Source of the DNA: Gammaproteobacteria bacterium
GTDB taxonomy: Bacteria; Pseudomonadota; Gammaproteobacteria; GCA-002705445; GCA-002716945
Direction of reading: 5' to 3'
DNA length: 64,000 bases
Assembly (NCBI GenBank): GCA_016779485.1
Contig: JADHNN010000003.1
Coordinates: 1 to 64,000 of the forward strand
The translations under genes were made by a program, and so were the position numbers. Shown piece by piece: positions 43,331 to 53,103 of the stretch. Position 1 is the stretch's first letter. Each line of letters starts with the position of its first letter. The notes under the pieces are model-generated. The model did not search any database. It saw nothing but the letters and a program-made list of their open reading frames with translations, and was not told where the DNA came from.

Positions 43331-44653
43331 ATGAAAATATATTCCGTATCAGAAATAAATACCGAAGCCAGGCAGGTAATGTTGCTTGCATTTGAGTACC
43401 CAATAAATGTTAAAGGAGAAATATCTGATTACAGACAGTCACGAGGACATCAATATTTTAAGTTAAGAGATGTGAATGGAAACTATACAGTCAGTTGCGT
43501 AATGTGGAAAGGGTCTTATGGAAATATTAACATATCACAGTATTTAGATATGGAGGTTATAGTAACAGCTAAGGTTGATTTTTATGCTGGGTTTGGACAA
43601 TTTCAGTTAAATATAATTGAATTATCTGAGTTTGGCGATGGTTTTTTAAAAAATGAAATAGAAAAAATTAAAAAAAGGTTATCTGATGAAAGTGTGTTCA
43701 GCAATAAAAGAAACTTACCTAAATTCCCAAAAAAAATAGCAGTCTTAACAGCAAAAGATAGTCATGCATTAAAAGATGTCTGTTCAAAACTAAACGAAAA
43801 ATATTGTATGGCAGAAATTCTTATCTACCCCTCCACTGTTCAAGGACCACAAGCGCCTGAAAGCTTAATAAAACAGCTAAAAAAAATTAATCAGGATTCA
43901 TTAGCAGATATAATTCTTATTGTAAGAGGTGGAGGTTCTCTTCAAGATTTAATGGCATTTAACAATGAATTATTAGTTAGAGAAATATCCCAATCAATTA
44001 TCCCAACAATAACTGGTATTGGGCACAAACCAGATATTACTCTTGCAGATTATGCATCTGATTCTGCACAAGAAACTCCTACTGCTGCTGCTGTACATGC
44101 CGTACCCGATAGTCAAATGCTTAAACAAGACATAATACATTACGAAAATTCTATTACAAAGTTGATAAATAATATGATTTTGAAGACAGAAAACAAAATC
44201 AAAGGAAACTATCTTATTATTAAAATGACAAATCCATTCAAAACTATAGAATCCTTATCAAAGGATTTCATTCAAAGAAAAAAAATATTTAAAAAAATAA
44301 TACAAGATAAGGTTGTAAACAATCAAGACGATCTAAAATATGAAATAACAAGACAATCGCATATTCTTAAGAAGATTACATCTAGGCTAAAAGAATATAT
44401 TGAAACTGTTGAAAAAACTTATAAAAACGTTAATAAGCTATTGAAAGTAAAGATACACTTTAATAACAATATGCTTATTTCCAAAATACAACAAGTTAAA
44501 CAAATGAATCCTGAACTACTGTTAAAGAAAGGTTACGCTATAGTTCGTAATACTAACAATGATATCATTAAAAGTATCAAAGGTATTCCTAATAAATCTG
44601 AACTCAGGATTCAAGTGAGTGATGGTATTATAAAAGTTAAGAGAAAAGAGTAA
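43331..44653 (+). CDS. xseA: Exodeoxyribonuclease VII large subunit
   Basis: The start is placed at the ATG at 43331, giving MKIYSVSEINTEAR; the open frame upstream overlaps guaB. The 440-aa protein has the N-terminal OB fold (VKGEISDYRQSRGHQYFKLRD), then the catalytic region with LIVRGGGSLQDLMAFNNE and PTITGIGHKPDITLADYASD followed by ETPTAAA. A coiled-coil stretch spans ~300-390. Processive ssDNA exonuclease acting with XseB, which is not in this window. It is adjacent to divergent guaB, as in E. coli. Confidence 0.94.
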   Translation: MKIYSVSEINTEARQVMLLAFEYPINVKGEISDYRQSRGHQYFKLRDVNGNYTVSCVMWKGSYGNINISQYLDMEVIVTAKVDFYAGFGQFQLNIIELSEFGDGFLKNEIEKIKKRLSDESVFSNKRNLPKFPKKIAVLTAKDSHALKDVCSKLNEKYCMAEILIYPSTVQGPQAPESLIKQLKKINQDSLADIILIVRGGGSLQDLMAFNNELLVREISQSIIPTITGIGHKPDITLADYASDSAQETPTAAAVHAVPDSQMLKQDIIHYENSITKLINNMILKTENKIKGNYLIIKMTNPFKTIESLSKDFIQRKKIFKKIIQDKVVNNQDDLKYEITRQSHILKKITSRLKEYIETVEKTYKNVNKLLKVKIHFNNNMLISKIQQVKQMNPELLLKKGYAIVRNTNNDIIKSIKGIPNKSELRIQVSDGIIKVKRKE

Positions 44654-44702
44654 AAAAACACTTGATAAGAGCCTTAGTAAATAGCAAAATAATCTATCAG
44701 CC

Positions 44703-45134
44703 ATGGCTACTACAAACCTACAGAAATACTTAGATTTTAAACCATATAAACCTAAAAAAGGTGAAGAGTATATGTCTGTCGACCAGATTAATCATTTTAA
44801 AAATATTCTATACTCTTGGAAGAAGCTTCTTATGACAGAAGCAGAAAAAACCATGGATCACATGAAACAAGATTCATCAAAATTATCTGATCCTAATGAC
44901 GCTGCAACCCAGGAAGAAGAATTTAGACTTGAGTTAAGAACTCGTGATAGAGAAAGAAAGTTAATATCTAAGATAGATCAAGCTTTAAATCGAATCAAAG
45001 ACGGATCATATGGTTATTGCGAAGATACTGGAGAGCCAATAGGTATCAAAAGATTAGAGGCAAGACCTATTGCAACTTTATCCATAGAAGCACAAGAAAG
45101 ACATGAAAGAATGGAAAAGACTCAGGTAGATTAG
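44703..45134 (+). CDS. dksA: DksA, RNA polymerase-binding ppGpp cofactor (zinc-less type)
   Basis: A 143-aa protein. The coiled-coil with the acidic tip DPNDAATQEEEF contains the DxxDxA motif needed for the secondary channel. In E. coli the globular end has four Cys binding zinc; here the stretch GYCEDTGEPIGIKRLEARPIATLSIEAQERHE keeps only the first Cys, with T, S and A at the others (shown by CEDTG and LSIEA). This zinc-free form is known in alphaproteobacteria and some gammas. It acts with ppGpp on rRNA and amino acid promoters. Convergent with pnp, 9 bp apart. Confidence 0.93.
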   Translation: MATTNLQKYLDFKPYKPKKGEEYMSVDQINHFKNILYSWKKLLMTEAEKTMDHMKQDSSKLSDPNDAATQEEEFRLELRTRDRERKLISKIDQALNRIKDGSYGYCEDTGEPIGIKRLEARPIATLSIEAQERHERMEKTQVD

Positions 45135-45143
45135 ATAATCTTA

Positions 45144-47216
45144 TTAATTTTGGTCTATTCCTTTCATTGTAAGTTTAACTCTACCTTGTTTATCAACTTC
45201 GAGTACTTTAACTTTTACCATATCACCTTCTGATAGAACATCTTTTACATCTTTTACTCTATCTTCACTTATTTGTGATATGTGTACTAATCCATCTTTA
45301 TTTGGAGTAATAGCTACGAATGCACCAAAATCCATTATTTTAGCCACTTTACCTTCATAGATTTTATCGACTTGAGGTCCTGCTGTAATTTCTTCAATAA
45401 TAGATTTTGCATGATCACTTTTAGATTGATCAGATGCAGCAATTTTAATTACTCCATCATCATTAATATCAATAACAGCGCCTGTCTGCTCGACTATTGA
45501 TTTGATAACTGCTCCTCCCTTACCTATCACTTCTGCAATCTTAGACTGATCAATTTTCATGTGAGTATATCTAGGTGCAAACTGAGAAACATCATCTCTT
45601 GGCTTACTTAGTTCTTTATTCATCTCACTTAATATATGAAGTCTTGCATCTTTTGCCTGAGATAATGCTGTTTCCATAATGTCTGATGTAATTCCATCTA
45701 TTTTGATATCCATTTGCAATGCATTTATACCTGATTCTGTACCTGCAACTTTAAAATCCATATCTCCTAAGTGATCTTCATCTCCAAGTATGTCTGTAAG
45801 AACAACATGTCTATCACCCTCTTTAACTAATCCCATAGCAATACCAGCTACAGGGGCTTTTAAAGGAACTCCTGCGTCCATCATAGATAAGCTAGAACCG
45901 CATACAGATGCCATTGAACTAGAACCATTTGATTCTGTAATTTCAGATACTACTCTTATTGTATAAGGGAAATCCTCTAGTGAGGGCATGACAGCTTGAA
46001 CGCCTCTTCTTGCAAGCTTTCCATGGCCTATTTCTCTCCTTTTTGGAGAGCCTATCATTCCAATTTCACCTACTGAGTAGGGCGGGAAGTTATAATGAAA
46101 AATAAAAGAATCATCGACTCTTCCATTAAGTGAATCAATTATTTGAGCGTCTTTATTCGTACCAAGAGTAGTGACGACCAATGCTTGTGTCTCACCTCTT
46201 GTAAATAATGCTGAACCATGCGTTCTGGGTAAAACTCCCGTTTGAATACTAATAGGTCTTACGGTAGCATTATCTCTTCCGTCAATTCTTTTTTCACCGT
46301 TGAGAATTCTCTCGCGTACTAAATCTTTTTTTAAATCGTTAAATACTGAAGCTATCTTATCAGAATTATCATCTTCATCAGATGTTTCATTTGTTAATAT
46401 TGTCTCTTTTAATAAAGAAAGCTTTTCATAACGATCTTGTTTGATAGTTATTTGATAAGCATCTGATATTTTTTTACCATATTTTTCTTTAATAGAAGCA
46501 TATAATTCTGAGTTGTCCTCTGCTGGAGTAGGTTCAATAGGCGTGACACCTATTTCGTTAACTAAATCATCAATTGCTTTAATGATATCTTGCATTTTTT
46601 CGTGGCCAAAATTTACTGCATCTAACATTTGTTTTTCAGTAAGTTCTTTAGCTTCTGATTCAACCATAAGGACAGCATTGTTAGTTCCAGCAACTGTTAA
46701 ATCCAAAAGAGATGACTCTAATTGAGTTGACGTAGGATTAAGTATAAATTCATCGTTATGGTAACCAACTTTCACTGCACCCAATGTTCCGTTAAATGGT
46801 AGGCCTGCAAGTTTCACCACAGTTGACGCCGCTATCAATGAAGGTACTTCAGGATCTATCTCTGGGTTATAAGAAACTAACGTTAAAACTATCTGGACTT
46901 CCTGATTATAAGTAGATGCAAATAATGGTCTAAGTGGTCTATCTATTAAACGACTTATTAACGTTTCTTTTTCACTAGGTCTGCCTTCACGTTTAAAAAA
47001 ACTACCTGGAATTTTTCCAGCAGCATATGATTTTTCATTATAATTTACTGTTAATGGAAAAAAGTCTCTTATATTTGGCTCTGTTGATGCAACTAATGTA
47101 CCTAAAATTACTGTGCCATCAATCTCAACTGTAACAGATGCATTTGCCTGCTTGGCAATTAATCCTGTTTCTATTTTTACTGTTTGTTCGCCTAATTCAA
47201 ATTGTTTTGTATGCAT
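45144..47216 (-). CDS. pnp: Polyribonucleotide nucleotidyltransferase
   Basis: A 690-aa PNPase with two RNase PH domains (~1-215 and 300-540; [29 protein letters not shown] and [14 protein letters not shown] are hallmarks), a KH domain ([11 protein letters not shown]) and a C-terminal S1 domain ([15 protein letters not shown], ending LTMKGIDQN). It degrades mRNA phosphorolytically. One-base overlap with rpsO, the normal rpsO-pnp order. No obvious leader hairpin for autoregulation was seen because the genes abut. Confidence 0.97.
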   Translation of the reverse strand: MHTKQFELGEQTVKIETGLIAKQANASVTVEIDGTVILGTLVASTEPNIRDFFPLTVNYNEKSYAAGKIPGSFFKREGRPSEKETLISRLIDRPLRPLFASTYNQEVQIVLTLVSYNPEIDPEVPSLIAASTVVKLAGLPFNGTLGAVKVGYHNDEFILNPTSTQLESSLLDLTVAGTNNAVLMVESEAKELTEKQMLDAVNFGHEKMQDIIKAIDDLVNEIGVTPIEPTPAEDNSELYASIKEKYGKKISDAYQITIKQDRYEKLSLLKETILTNETSDEDDNSDKIASVFNDLKKDLVRERILNGEKRIDGRDNATVRPISIQTGVLPRTHGSALFTRGETQALVVTTLGTNKDAQIIDSLNGRVDDSFIFHYNFPPYSVGEIGMIGSPKRREIGHGKLARRGVQAVMPSLEDFPYTIRVVSEITESNGSSSMASVCGSSLSMMDAGVPLKAPVAGIAMGLVKEGDRHVVLTDILGDEDHLGDMDFKVAGTESGINALQMDIKIDGITSDIMETALSQAKDARLHILSEMNKELSKPRDDVSQFAPRYTHMKIDQSKIAEVIGKGGAVIKSIVEQTGAVIDINDDGVIKIAASDQSKSDHAKSIIEEITAGPQVDKIYEGKVAKIMDFGAFVAITPNKDGLVHISQISEDRVKDVKDVLSEGDMVKVKVLEVDKQGRVKLTMKGIDQN

Positions 47217-47485
47217 TATTTCCTCAGTCCTAGTTCCTTAATTACCTTCTCATATGTATTAATATCTTTTCTTTTTAAATATTTCATGAGCGATCTTCTT
47301 TTCATAATCATCTTTAAAAGCCCTTGTCTTGAATGATTATCTTTCTTGTTTTTATTAAAGTGATCAGAAAGCTTATTGATATTTTCTGTAAGAAGAGCAA
47401 TTTGGACTGAACTAGAACCACAGTCATTACTAGACTGTTTAAATTTCTTTATAATTTCAGCTTTTGAATCATTGTTTAATGCCAT
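47216..47485 (-). CDS. rpsO: 30S ribosomal protein S15
   Basis: An 89-aa protein of normal length with the conserved core [34 protein letters not shown] and [12 protein letters not shown]; the DHSRRGLL-type stretch binds 16S rRNA helix 22. It lies between truB and pnp, the conserved order. A promoter is apparent in the 65-bp gap upstream. Confidence 0.97.
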   Translation of the reverse strand: MALNNDSKAEIIKKFKQSSNDCGSSSVQIALLTENINKLSDHFNKNKKDNHSRQGLLKMIMKRRSLMKYLKRKDINTYEKVIKELGLRK

Positions 47486-47514
47486 TATATCTTTTCTATT
47501 TCTTTAACGTGTGG

Positions 47515-47542
47515 ATTTTATCATGTCCATAAGCTTTTACAA
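47515..47542 (-). promoter_or_regulatory. Probable rpsO promoter
   Basis: Minus strand: -35 TTGTAA (47537-47542), 16-bp spacer, -10 TAAAAT (47515-47520). It would give a leader of roughly 20 nt before rpsO. Confidence 0.35.
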
Positions 47543-47550
47543 ACTAAATA

Positions 47551-48438
47551 TCATCTTTTCATCAATCTTTTAGGGTAAAGACAGTTATTTTTATATATTC
47601 CAACCCCATGGCATACATTTTGAATATCTATAATCAAACATAAAGATTGATCTGCATGAGAAACAAGTTGTTTGATAGAAAGGCCGCAATACAACTTATC
47701 AATTTCTTCAACCCTACATATTTTTTTTGGCAACTTATGCAGCATACTAGGAATTGAAATAATATATTTTTGATAGCAATCAGATTCTAGTTTATCTATA
47801 GGTATTGTCGTAAAATTATCAAAAGGCTCAACTTTAGATCGATGTAACTCATATAAACATGAATGAAGTTGCCATTTTTCAGAAATATCTTGGATGAGAG
47901 TTCTGATATATGTACCTGAAGAACATATGACAGACATCTCTAAAATATCATCTTTGAGAGATATTAGCTGTAAATCATAAATAATTCTTCTTTTTGGTTT
48001 ACGCTCTATATTAATATTTTTACGTGCATAGCTATATAAAGGTTTGCCGTTATACTTCGTGCTACTATACATAGGTGGAGTTTGCATGTATTCTCCAATA
48101 AATGTCTTAAGAGTAGTTATAATGTTCTCATTATTAAGTTTAGATATGATATTTTTTTCATCATCGTATTCTATGGGGTCAGATTCAAAATCTCCGCATT
48201 CACTGAATACACCTAGTTTTGATTTTATTTCATATTTTTTTTTATCATTTTCTATATATTGTATAAATTTTGTAGCTTCACCAAAAACAATTGGCAGAAC
48301 GCCAGTTGCTAAGGGGTCAAGTATTCCCATCAGTCCTGCTTTTTGGATGCCTGTTTTTCTTTTAAAGATAGAGAGTATTTCATTAGATGTAACAAACTTA
48401 TGCTTTTCAATTAAAATTACACCATTTAGCGCGTTCAA
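47551..48438 (-). CDS. truB: tRNA pseudouridine(55) synthase
   Basis: A 295-aa pseudouridine synthase. The catalytic Asp lies in GLMGILDPLATGVLPIVFGEATKF; the usual G-T-L-D reads G-I-L-D here. Other conserved stretches are TPPMYSSTKYNGKPLYSYAR and SSGTYIRTLIQDI. The C-terminal ~60 residues form the PUA-like part, weakly conserved. Modifies U55 in the T-loop of tRNAs. One base downstream of rbfA. Confidence 0.94.
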   Translation of the reverse strand: MNALNGVILIEKHKFVTSNEILSIFKRKTGIQKAGLMGILDPLATGVLPIVFGEATKFIQYIENDKKKYEIKSKLGVFSECGDFESDPIEYDDEKNIISKLNNENIITTLKTFIGEYMQTPPMYSSTKYNGKPLYSYARKNINIERKPKRRIIYDLQLISLKDDILEMSVICSSGTYIRTLIQDISEKWQLHSCLYELHRSKVEPFDNFTTIPIDKLESDCYQKYIISIPSMLHKLPKKICRVEEIDKLYCGLSIKQLVSHADQSLCLIIDIQNVCHGVGIYKNNCLYPKRLMKR

Positions 48439-48768
48439 TTATTTTAATGAATCTAAAAGTTTATTAATACGCTGCCCTTTTAAGACAGTGTCATCATGTA
48501 TAAATTTCAAATCAGGTATTCTTTTCAAGTGAACGTTTTTTGAAAGATAGAATTTTATAGTAGATTTAAGTGCATTAATGGATAACTCAATTTTTTTATA
48601 ATTATTTTGAAGTGTAGTAAAATATACAATCGCACTTCTGATATCTTTGCTGACTTTTATATCTGTAATAGTAACATTATTTTTAATGTCCTGATTATCA
48701 ATGCGAGTAACAAAAATATTTGCTATCTCTTTGTGAAGAAGGTCTTCAATTTTATTCATTCTGCTCAT
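48439..48768 (-). CDS. rbfA: Ribosome-binding factor A
   Basis: A 109-aa KH-like protein needed for 16S rRNA 5'-end maturation and cold growth. Conserved parts are KIEDLLHKEIANIFVTRI, VTITDIKVSKDIRSAIVYFT and the end LKRIPDLKFIHDDTVLKGQRINKLLDSLK, here shown by IPDLKFIHDD. It sits between infB and truB as in most gammaproteobacteria. Confidence 0.94.
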   Translation of the reverse strand: MSRMNKIEDLLHKEIANIFVTRIDNQDIKNNVTITDIKVSKDIRSAIVYFTTLQNNYKKIELSINALKSTIKFYLSKNVHLKRIPDLKFIHDDTVLKGQRINKLLDSLK

Positions 48769-48769
48769 T

Positions 48770-50941
48770 CTAAATAGAGCGCTTTATTTCTGTTCTCTTG
48801 TAGACCTCAATTTGATCACCTGATTTAATATCGTTGTAATCTTTAACCCCAATCCCGCATTCAGTTCCACTTTTTACTTCTTTAACATCTTCTTTGAACC
48901 TTCTTAATGATTCTAGTTCTCCCTCATAGATGACTGTATTATCTCGCAATACTCTTATTTGCTGATCCTTCTGAATAGTTCCCTCAATTACAATTGAGCC
49001 GGCAATAGCGCCCAATTTAGATGAACGAAATACATCTTTAACAGTTGCTATACCAATAATTTCCTCTTTTACTTCAGGTTCAAGTTCACCTGATAAATCA
49101 TACTTTACTGCATCTATCAAATCATAAATAATGCTAAAATAATTCAAAGATATATCATTCATTTCGATTAGTTTCTTTGCTTTACTATCTGCCCGTACGT
49201 TGAAGCCTATAACATGAGCTTGGGCGCTTATTGCAAGATTTATATCTGATTCAGTTATTCCGCCTACACCACTGTATATAATTTCCAATCCAACATCTGG
49301 GTTTTCAATTGATTTTAAACTGCTAATAATTGCCTCACAGCTACCTTGGACATCAGTCTTGATTAGGTAGTTTATGATTTTTTTATTATTTGCTGAATTT
49401 CCAAATGATTCAATTGAAAAATTCTTCTGTTTAGACTGCATATCAATTTCTTTTTGTTTCTTCTCTCTTGATGAAGCAATATCTTTTACTTTTTTCTCAT
49501 CATCGGTAGATATTAATTGATCACCCACATTTGGTGTGGCTGAAAGACCAGTAAGTACAACAGGAGTACTTGGCCCAGCATTGTTAACAGATTTACCAAA
49601 TTCATCAAATAATGCTCTAACCCTACCAAATGTTTGTCCAACTAGTACAAAATCTTTTTTATTGAGAAGTCCGTTTTGAATAAGCACTGTCGCTACCGGA
49701 CCTTTACCTTTATCTAATGATGACTCAATAACAACTCCAGTTGCCGACCCTTTATCAAGAGCTTTAAGCTCAAGCATTTCTGCTTGCAACACTACTGAAT
49801 CTAGCAGTGCATCCACGCCTTCACCTGTCAATGCTGAAATTGGAATAAATATAGTATCGCCGCCCCACTCTTCAGGAATTACATTTTTGGCAGCAAGATC
49901 ATTTTTAACTTTTTCTTGATCTGCGTTTTCTTTATCAATTTTATTGATTGCTACTATCAGCGGAACATTGGCAGCCCTAGCATGTTCTATAGCTTCTTCT
50001 GTTTGTGGCATTACTCCATCGTCTGCAGAGACAACAAGTATTACGATATCAGTTACTTGAGCACCTCTAGCTCTCATACTTGTAAATGCTGCGTGGCCAG
50101 GTGTATCAAGAAATGCAATTTCACCATTATTTGTTTTTACTCTATATGCACCGATGTGTTGAGTTATTCCGCCGGATTCAGTATCAGTAATTTTCGATTC
50201 CCTAATATAATCCAAAAGTGAAGTCTTCCCATGATCAACATGACCCATTATCGTAACAATTGGTGCACGTGGTTGACCATCAGTAATTTTAATTTTTGTT
50301 GGAGCAGTAATCTCATCCTCATTATCTTTAACTATCACAGGATTATGTCCAATTTCTTCTGTAATTAATACTGCCGTATCTTCATCAAGCGACTGATTAA
50401 CTGTAGCCATAACACCTAGACTCATCATTTTAGCTATTAAATCTGTATTTTTTAAAGCCATTTGATTAGCGAGTTCTGCTACAGTCATTGATTGGCTAAT
50501 CTTCACATCCCTTTTAATTGGTTCTGTAGGTTTTTCGAATTTATGGGCTGGAGCCATATCTTTGATATCGCTTTTATTTTTATTATTTTTATCTTTCTTT
50601 TGTTTAGGTAATTTGAGATGAAGTTCTTTATTCTCTAATTTCTCAATTTTTTCATCTTTATCTATTTTTTGTTTCTTAGGAGTTTTATTATCAATGACGT
50701 ATGCTTCTGATATTTTAGGCGATTCTTTAGTTATTGATTTTGTAGTGGCAATTTTATCTTCAGAGGGTCTTGAGTTTTCCTTTTTTTCTACAACGCTAGT
50801 ATCATTTATTTTTTGATCTTTAATAGCCGGTTTAGCTATGATTTTTCTTTTTCTTTTAACATGCACACCTAAAGCAGGTGATCCGCTTTTTCTAGTTGAT
50901 AAAGTATCGGTTTTAAGTTTTATGTTGTCTTTTTCTGACAT
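48770..50941 (-). CDS. infB: Translation initiation factor IF-2
   Basis: A 723-aa GTPase. A Lys/Glu-rich disordered N-terminal region (~1-150) is shorter than in E. coli; an IF2_N domain follows ([24 protein letters not shown]). G motifs: [12 protein letters not shown] (G1), DTPGHAAF (G3), NKIDK (G4), SALTGEG (G5). C-terminal domains include the fMet-tRNA-binding end [18 protein letters not shown]. The start overlaps the nusA stop by one base. Internal initiation sites were not judged. Confidence 0.96.
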   Translation of the reverse strand: MSEKDNIKLKTDTLSTRKSGSPALGVHVKRKRKIIAKPAIKDQKINDTSVVEKKENSRPSEDKIATTKSITKESPKISEAYVIDNKTPKKQKIDKDEKIEKLENKELHLKLPKQKKDKNNKNKSDIKDMAPAHKFEKPTEPIKRDVKISQSMTVAELANQMALKNTDLIAKMMSLGVMATVNQSLDEDTAVLITEEIGHNPVIVKDNEDEITAPTKIKITDGQPRAPIVTIMGHVDHGKTSLLDYIRESKITDTESGGITQHIGAYRVKTNNGEIAFLDTPGHAAFTSMRARGAQVTDIVILVVSADDGVMPQTEEAIEHARAANVPLIVAINKIDKENADQEKVKNDLAAKNVIPEEWGGDTIFIPISALTGEGVDALLDSVVLQAEMLELKALDKGSATGVVIESSLDKGKGPVATVLIQNGLLNKKDFVLVGQTFGRVRALFDEFGKSVNNAGPSTPVVLTGLSATPNVGDQLISTDDEKKVKDIASSREKKQKEIDMQSKQKNFSIESFGNSANNKKIINYLIKTDVQGSCEAIISSLKSIENPDVGLEIIYSGVGGITESDINLAISAQAHVIGFNVRADSKAKKLIEMNDISLNYFSIIYDLIDAVKYDLSGELEPEVKEEIIGIATVKDVFRSSKLGAIAGSIVIEGTIQKDQQIRVLRDNTVIYEGELESLRRFKEDVKEVKSGTECGIGVKDYNDIKSGDQIEVYKRTEIKRSI

Positions 50942-52446
50942 TATTCCTCTTCTGACCAGCTCTCGCGCGCCTGCATAATAACTTTTCCTGCAGATTCATT
51001 AGATATATCTATAAAATCAAGTAATTCATCTATAGATAAGTCCGCTACATCACTTATAGTTAATATATCATTGTTTTTAAGTAATGTTATATGATCATCA
51101 TTTAATTCATTAAGATTCGAGAGAGATTTTTTTTCATCTAACTCTTTTTGTTTCTTCTCGTATACGTCAATCGCTCTTTTTCTAAGCTCATTGACTAAGT
51201 CATCATCGAAGCTATTTATTTCTTGAAGCTCTTCTATTTCGCATAATGCTATTTCATCTATTGAACTAAAACCCTCTTCAGCGAGTATCTTAGCTACATC
51301 ATTATCTACATTAAGTTCAACTTGGAATTTTGTTGCTGTTTCTTCCTCTTCCTTATTGTTTTTGTCATCTGCATCGTCTTTACTCATCACATTAAGATTC
51401 CAGCCAGTTAATTCACTTGCTAATCTAACGTTTTGGCCACCTCTTCCAATAGCTTGAGATAGCTGTTCTTCAGCAACTGCAATATCCATCGTTTTATTTG
51501 TTTCATCTACAACTATTGATAAAACTTCTGCTGGAGACATTGCATTAATAACAAATTTCGCAGGATCTTCATCCCAAGCTATTATATCAATCCTCTCTCC
51601 TGCAAGCTCATTAGAAACTGATTGAACTCTCGATCCACGCATACCTACACATGCTCCAATTGCATCTAATTTTGGATCGTTTGATTTAACTGCAATCTTA
51701 GCTCTTAGACCCGGGTCCCTTGCAGCTCCAAGTATTTCAATGATCCCTTGACCAACTTCAGGAACTTCAAGTCTAAATAGTTCAATTAAAAATTCAGGAC
51801 ATTTCCTAGAAATATATAACTGAGGACCTCTTAGTTCGGACTGTACATCCATTAAAAATCCTCTAATTCTGTCACCAGGTTTGATATTTTCTCTTGGTAT
51901 TAGATTTTCTTTAAGAATCATTGCTTCATCGGATAGGCTTCCACCTTCATTGGAATTAAGGTCAAGAAAAACGTTATTTTTATCTACTCTTCTGACGATA
52001 CCAAATAATAATTCACCAACACGAGGAGCATATAAATCGACAATTCTATTTCTTTCTGCTGCTTTTAGGCTCGCCACAATATTCTGCTTCGCAGTCTGAG
52101 CAACAATTCTTCCAAACTCAACAGATTCTATTTCCTCAGTAATATATTCACCTACATTTATGTCATTATTTTTTTCTTTAGCAAATTCAATTAACATTTT
52201 CTTTTCATATTCGTCATCAATTAGTATTTCATCAACAACTTCCCACTTTCTTATTGTCGTGTATGTCCCGTCATCTTGATTTATAGTTACTTCAACGTCT
52301 ATTTCATCTTGTGTTTTATTGTCTAGCTTGTATTTCTTTTTTACAGCAGATGCAAGTGCAGTTTCCATAGCGTTAATGATAATTTCTCTATCGACATTTT
52401 TTTCATTAGAGACTGTATCGATAATTAAAAGTATCTCTTTGTTCAT
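50941..52446 (-). CDS. nusA: Transcription termination/antitermination factor NusA
   Basis: A 501-aa NusA with the N-terminal RNAP-binding domain (~1-125), S1 domain (~135-200, GIVRRVDKNNVFLDL), two KH domains (ACVGMRGSRVQSVSNEL and QAIGRGGQNVRLASELTGW) and a C-terminal pair of acidic helix-hairpin repeats (~385-500), the arrangement seen in gammaproteobacteria. Overlaps rimP by 4 nt and infB by 1 nt. Confidence 0.96.
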   Translation of the reverse strand: MNKEILLIIDTVSNEKNVDREIIINAMETALASAVKKKYKLDNKTQDEIDVEVTINQDDGTYTTIRKWEVVDEILIDDEYEKKMLIEFAKEKNNDINVGEYITEEIESVEFGRIVAQTAKQNIVASLKAAERNRIVDLYAPRVGELLFGIVRRVDKNNVFLDLNSNEGGSLSDEAMILKENLIPRENIKPGDRIRGFLMDVQSELRGPQLYISRKCPEFLIELFRLEVPEVGQGIIEILGAARDPGLRAKIAVKSNDPKLDAIGACVGMRGSRVQSVSNELAGERIDIIAWDEDPAKFVINAMSPAEVLSIVVDETNKTMDIAVAEEQLSQAIGRGGQNVRLASELTGWNLNVMSKDDADDKNNKEEEETATKFQVELNVDNDVAKILAEEGFSSIDEIALCEIEELQEINSFDDDLVNELRKRAIDVYEKKQKELDEKKSLSNLNELNDDHITLLKNNDILTISDVADLSIDELLDFIDISNESAGKVIMQARESWSEEE

Positions 52447-52898
52447 ATTTTTATCTCCCTAACTAAGTTGGCTTTTTTGATATCACTAAATGATATTTCA
52501 ATTGTTTCTTTTTTATCTTTAATACAGATTAAACCCTCAATAACTTCATAATATCCTTTAAAGCGTCTCTGATTATTTATGTTTCTTTTTAATTCTATAA
52601 ATACTTTTTCGCCTTGAAATTTAATAAAATCTTTAATACTAAATAAAGGTCTATTTATACCTGGTGACGACACTTCTATATTATAGTTATCGTCAACAAA
52701 TTTATGCATAATAATTATGTCTTCAGCTAGTCTTGATGTATCAACACAATCATCTACTGTAATGCCTTTTTCAGACTCAATCATTATTTGAATTTTTTTT
52801 ACCCCACTGTTGGAAAATATACCTACATGGATTGCTGATATATCATTAGTTAACAGCTCATTAATTTTAATCATCATATTTTCTTCAATTTCATTCAT
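52443..52898 (-). CDS. rimP: Ribosome maturation factor RimP
   Basis: A 151-aa protein. The stretch VDDCVDTSRLAEDI, then YNIEVSSPGINRPLFSIKDF, are the family's hallmarks. It supports 30S assembly. First gene of the operon rimP-nusA-infB-rbfA-truB-rpsO-pnp. It is preceded by a leader hairpin and the initiator tRNA gene, the same order as in E. coli. Confidence 0.93.
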   Translation of the reverse strand: MNEIEENMMIKINELLTNDISAIHVGIFSNSGVKKIQIMIESEKGITVDDCVDTSRLAEDIIIMHKFVDDNYNIEVSSPGINRPLFSIKDFIKFQGEKVFIELKRNINNQRRFKGYYEVIEGLICIKDKKETIEISFSDIKKANLVREIKI

Positions 52899-52915
52899 AA
52901 TTCACGCATTAAAAT

Positions 52916-52934
52916 GGCCCCATTAGGAGCCGTG
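52916..52934 (-). promoter_or_regulatory. rimP-leader-like hairpin (attenuator or terminator)
   Basis: On the minus strand GGCTCC-TAAT-GGGGCC forms a 6-bp stem (one G-U pair), followed by ATTTTAAT, 17 nt before the rimP ATG. Position and sequence resemble the rimP leader motif described in gammaproteobacteria, a terminator-like hairpin between tRNA-fMet and rimP. Its U-tract is weaker here. Confidence 0.6.
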
Positions 52935-52987
52935 TTTGTATTGTATATTAAAATATCTAAAATGCGAGAGCGAATTTTATAAATCTA

Positions 52988-53064
<77 letters not shown>

Positions 53065-53103
53065 CTGCTATGAAGTCTATAATTTATAGATTTTATTTTC
53101 AAG

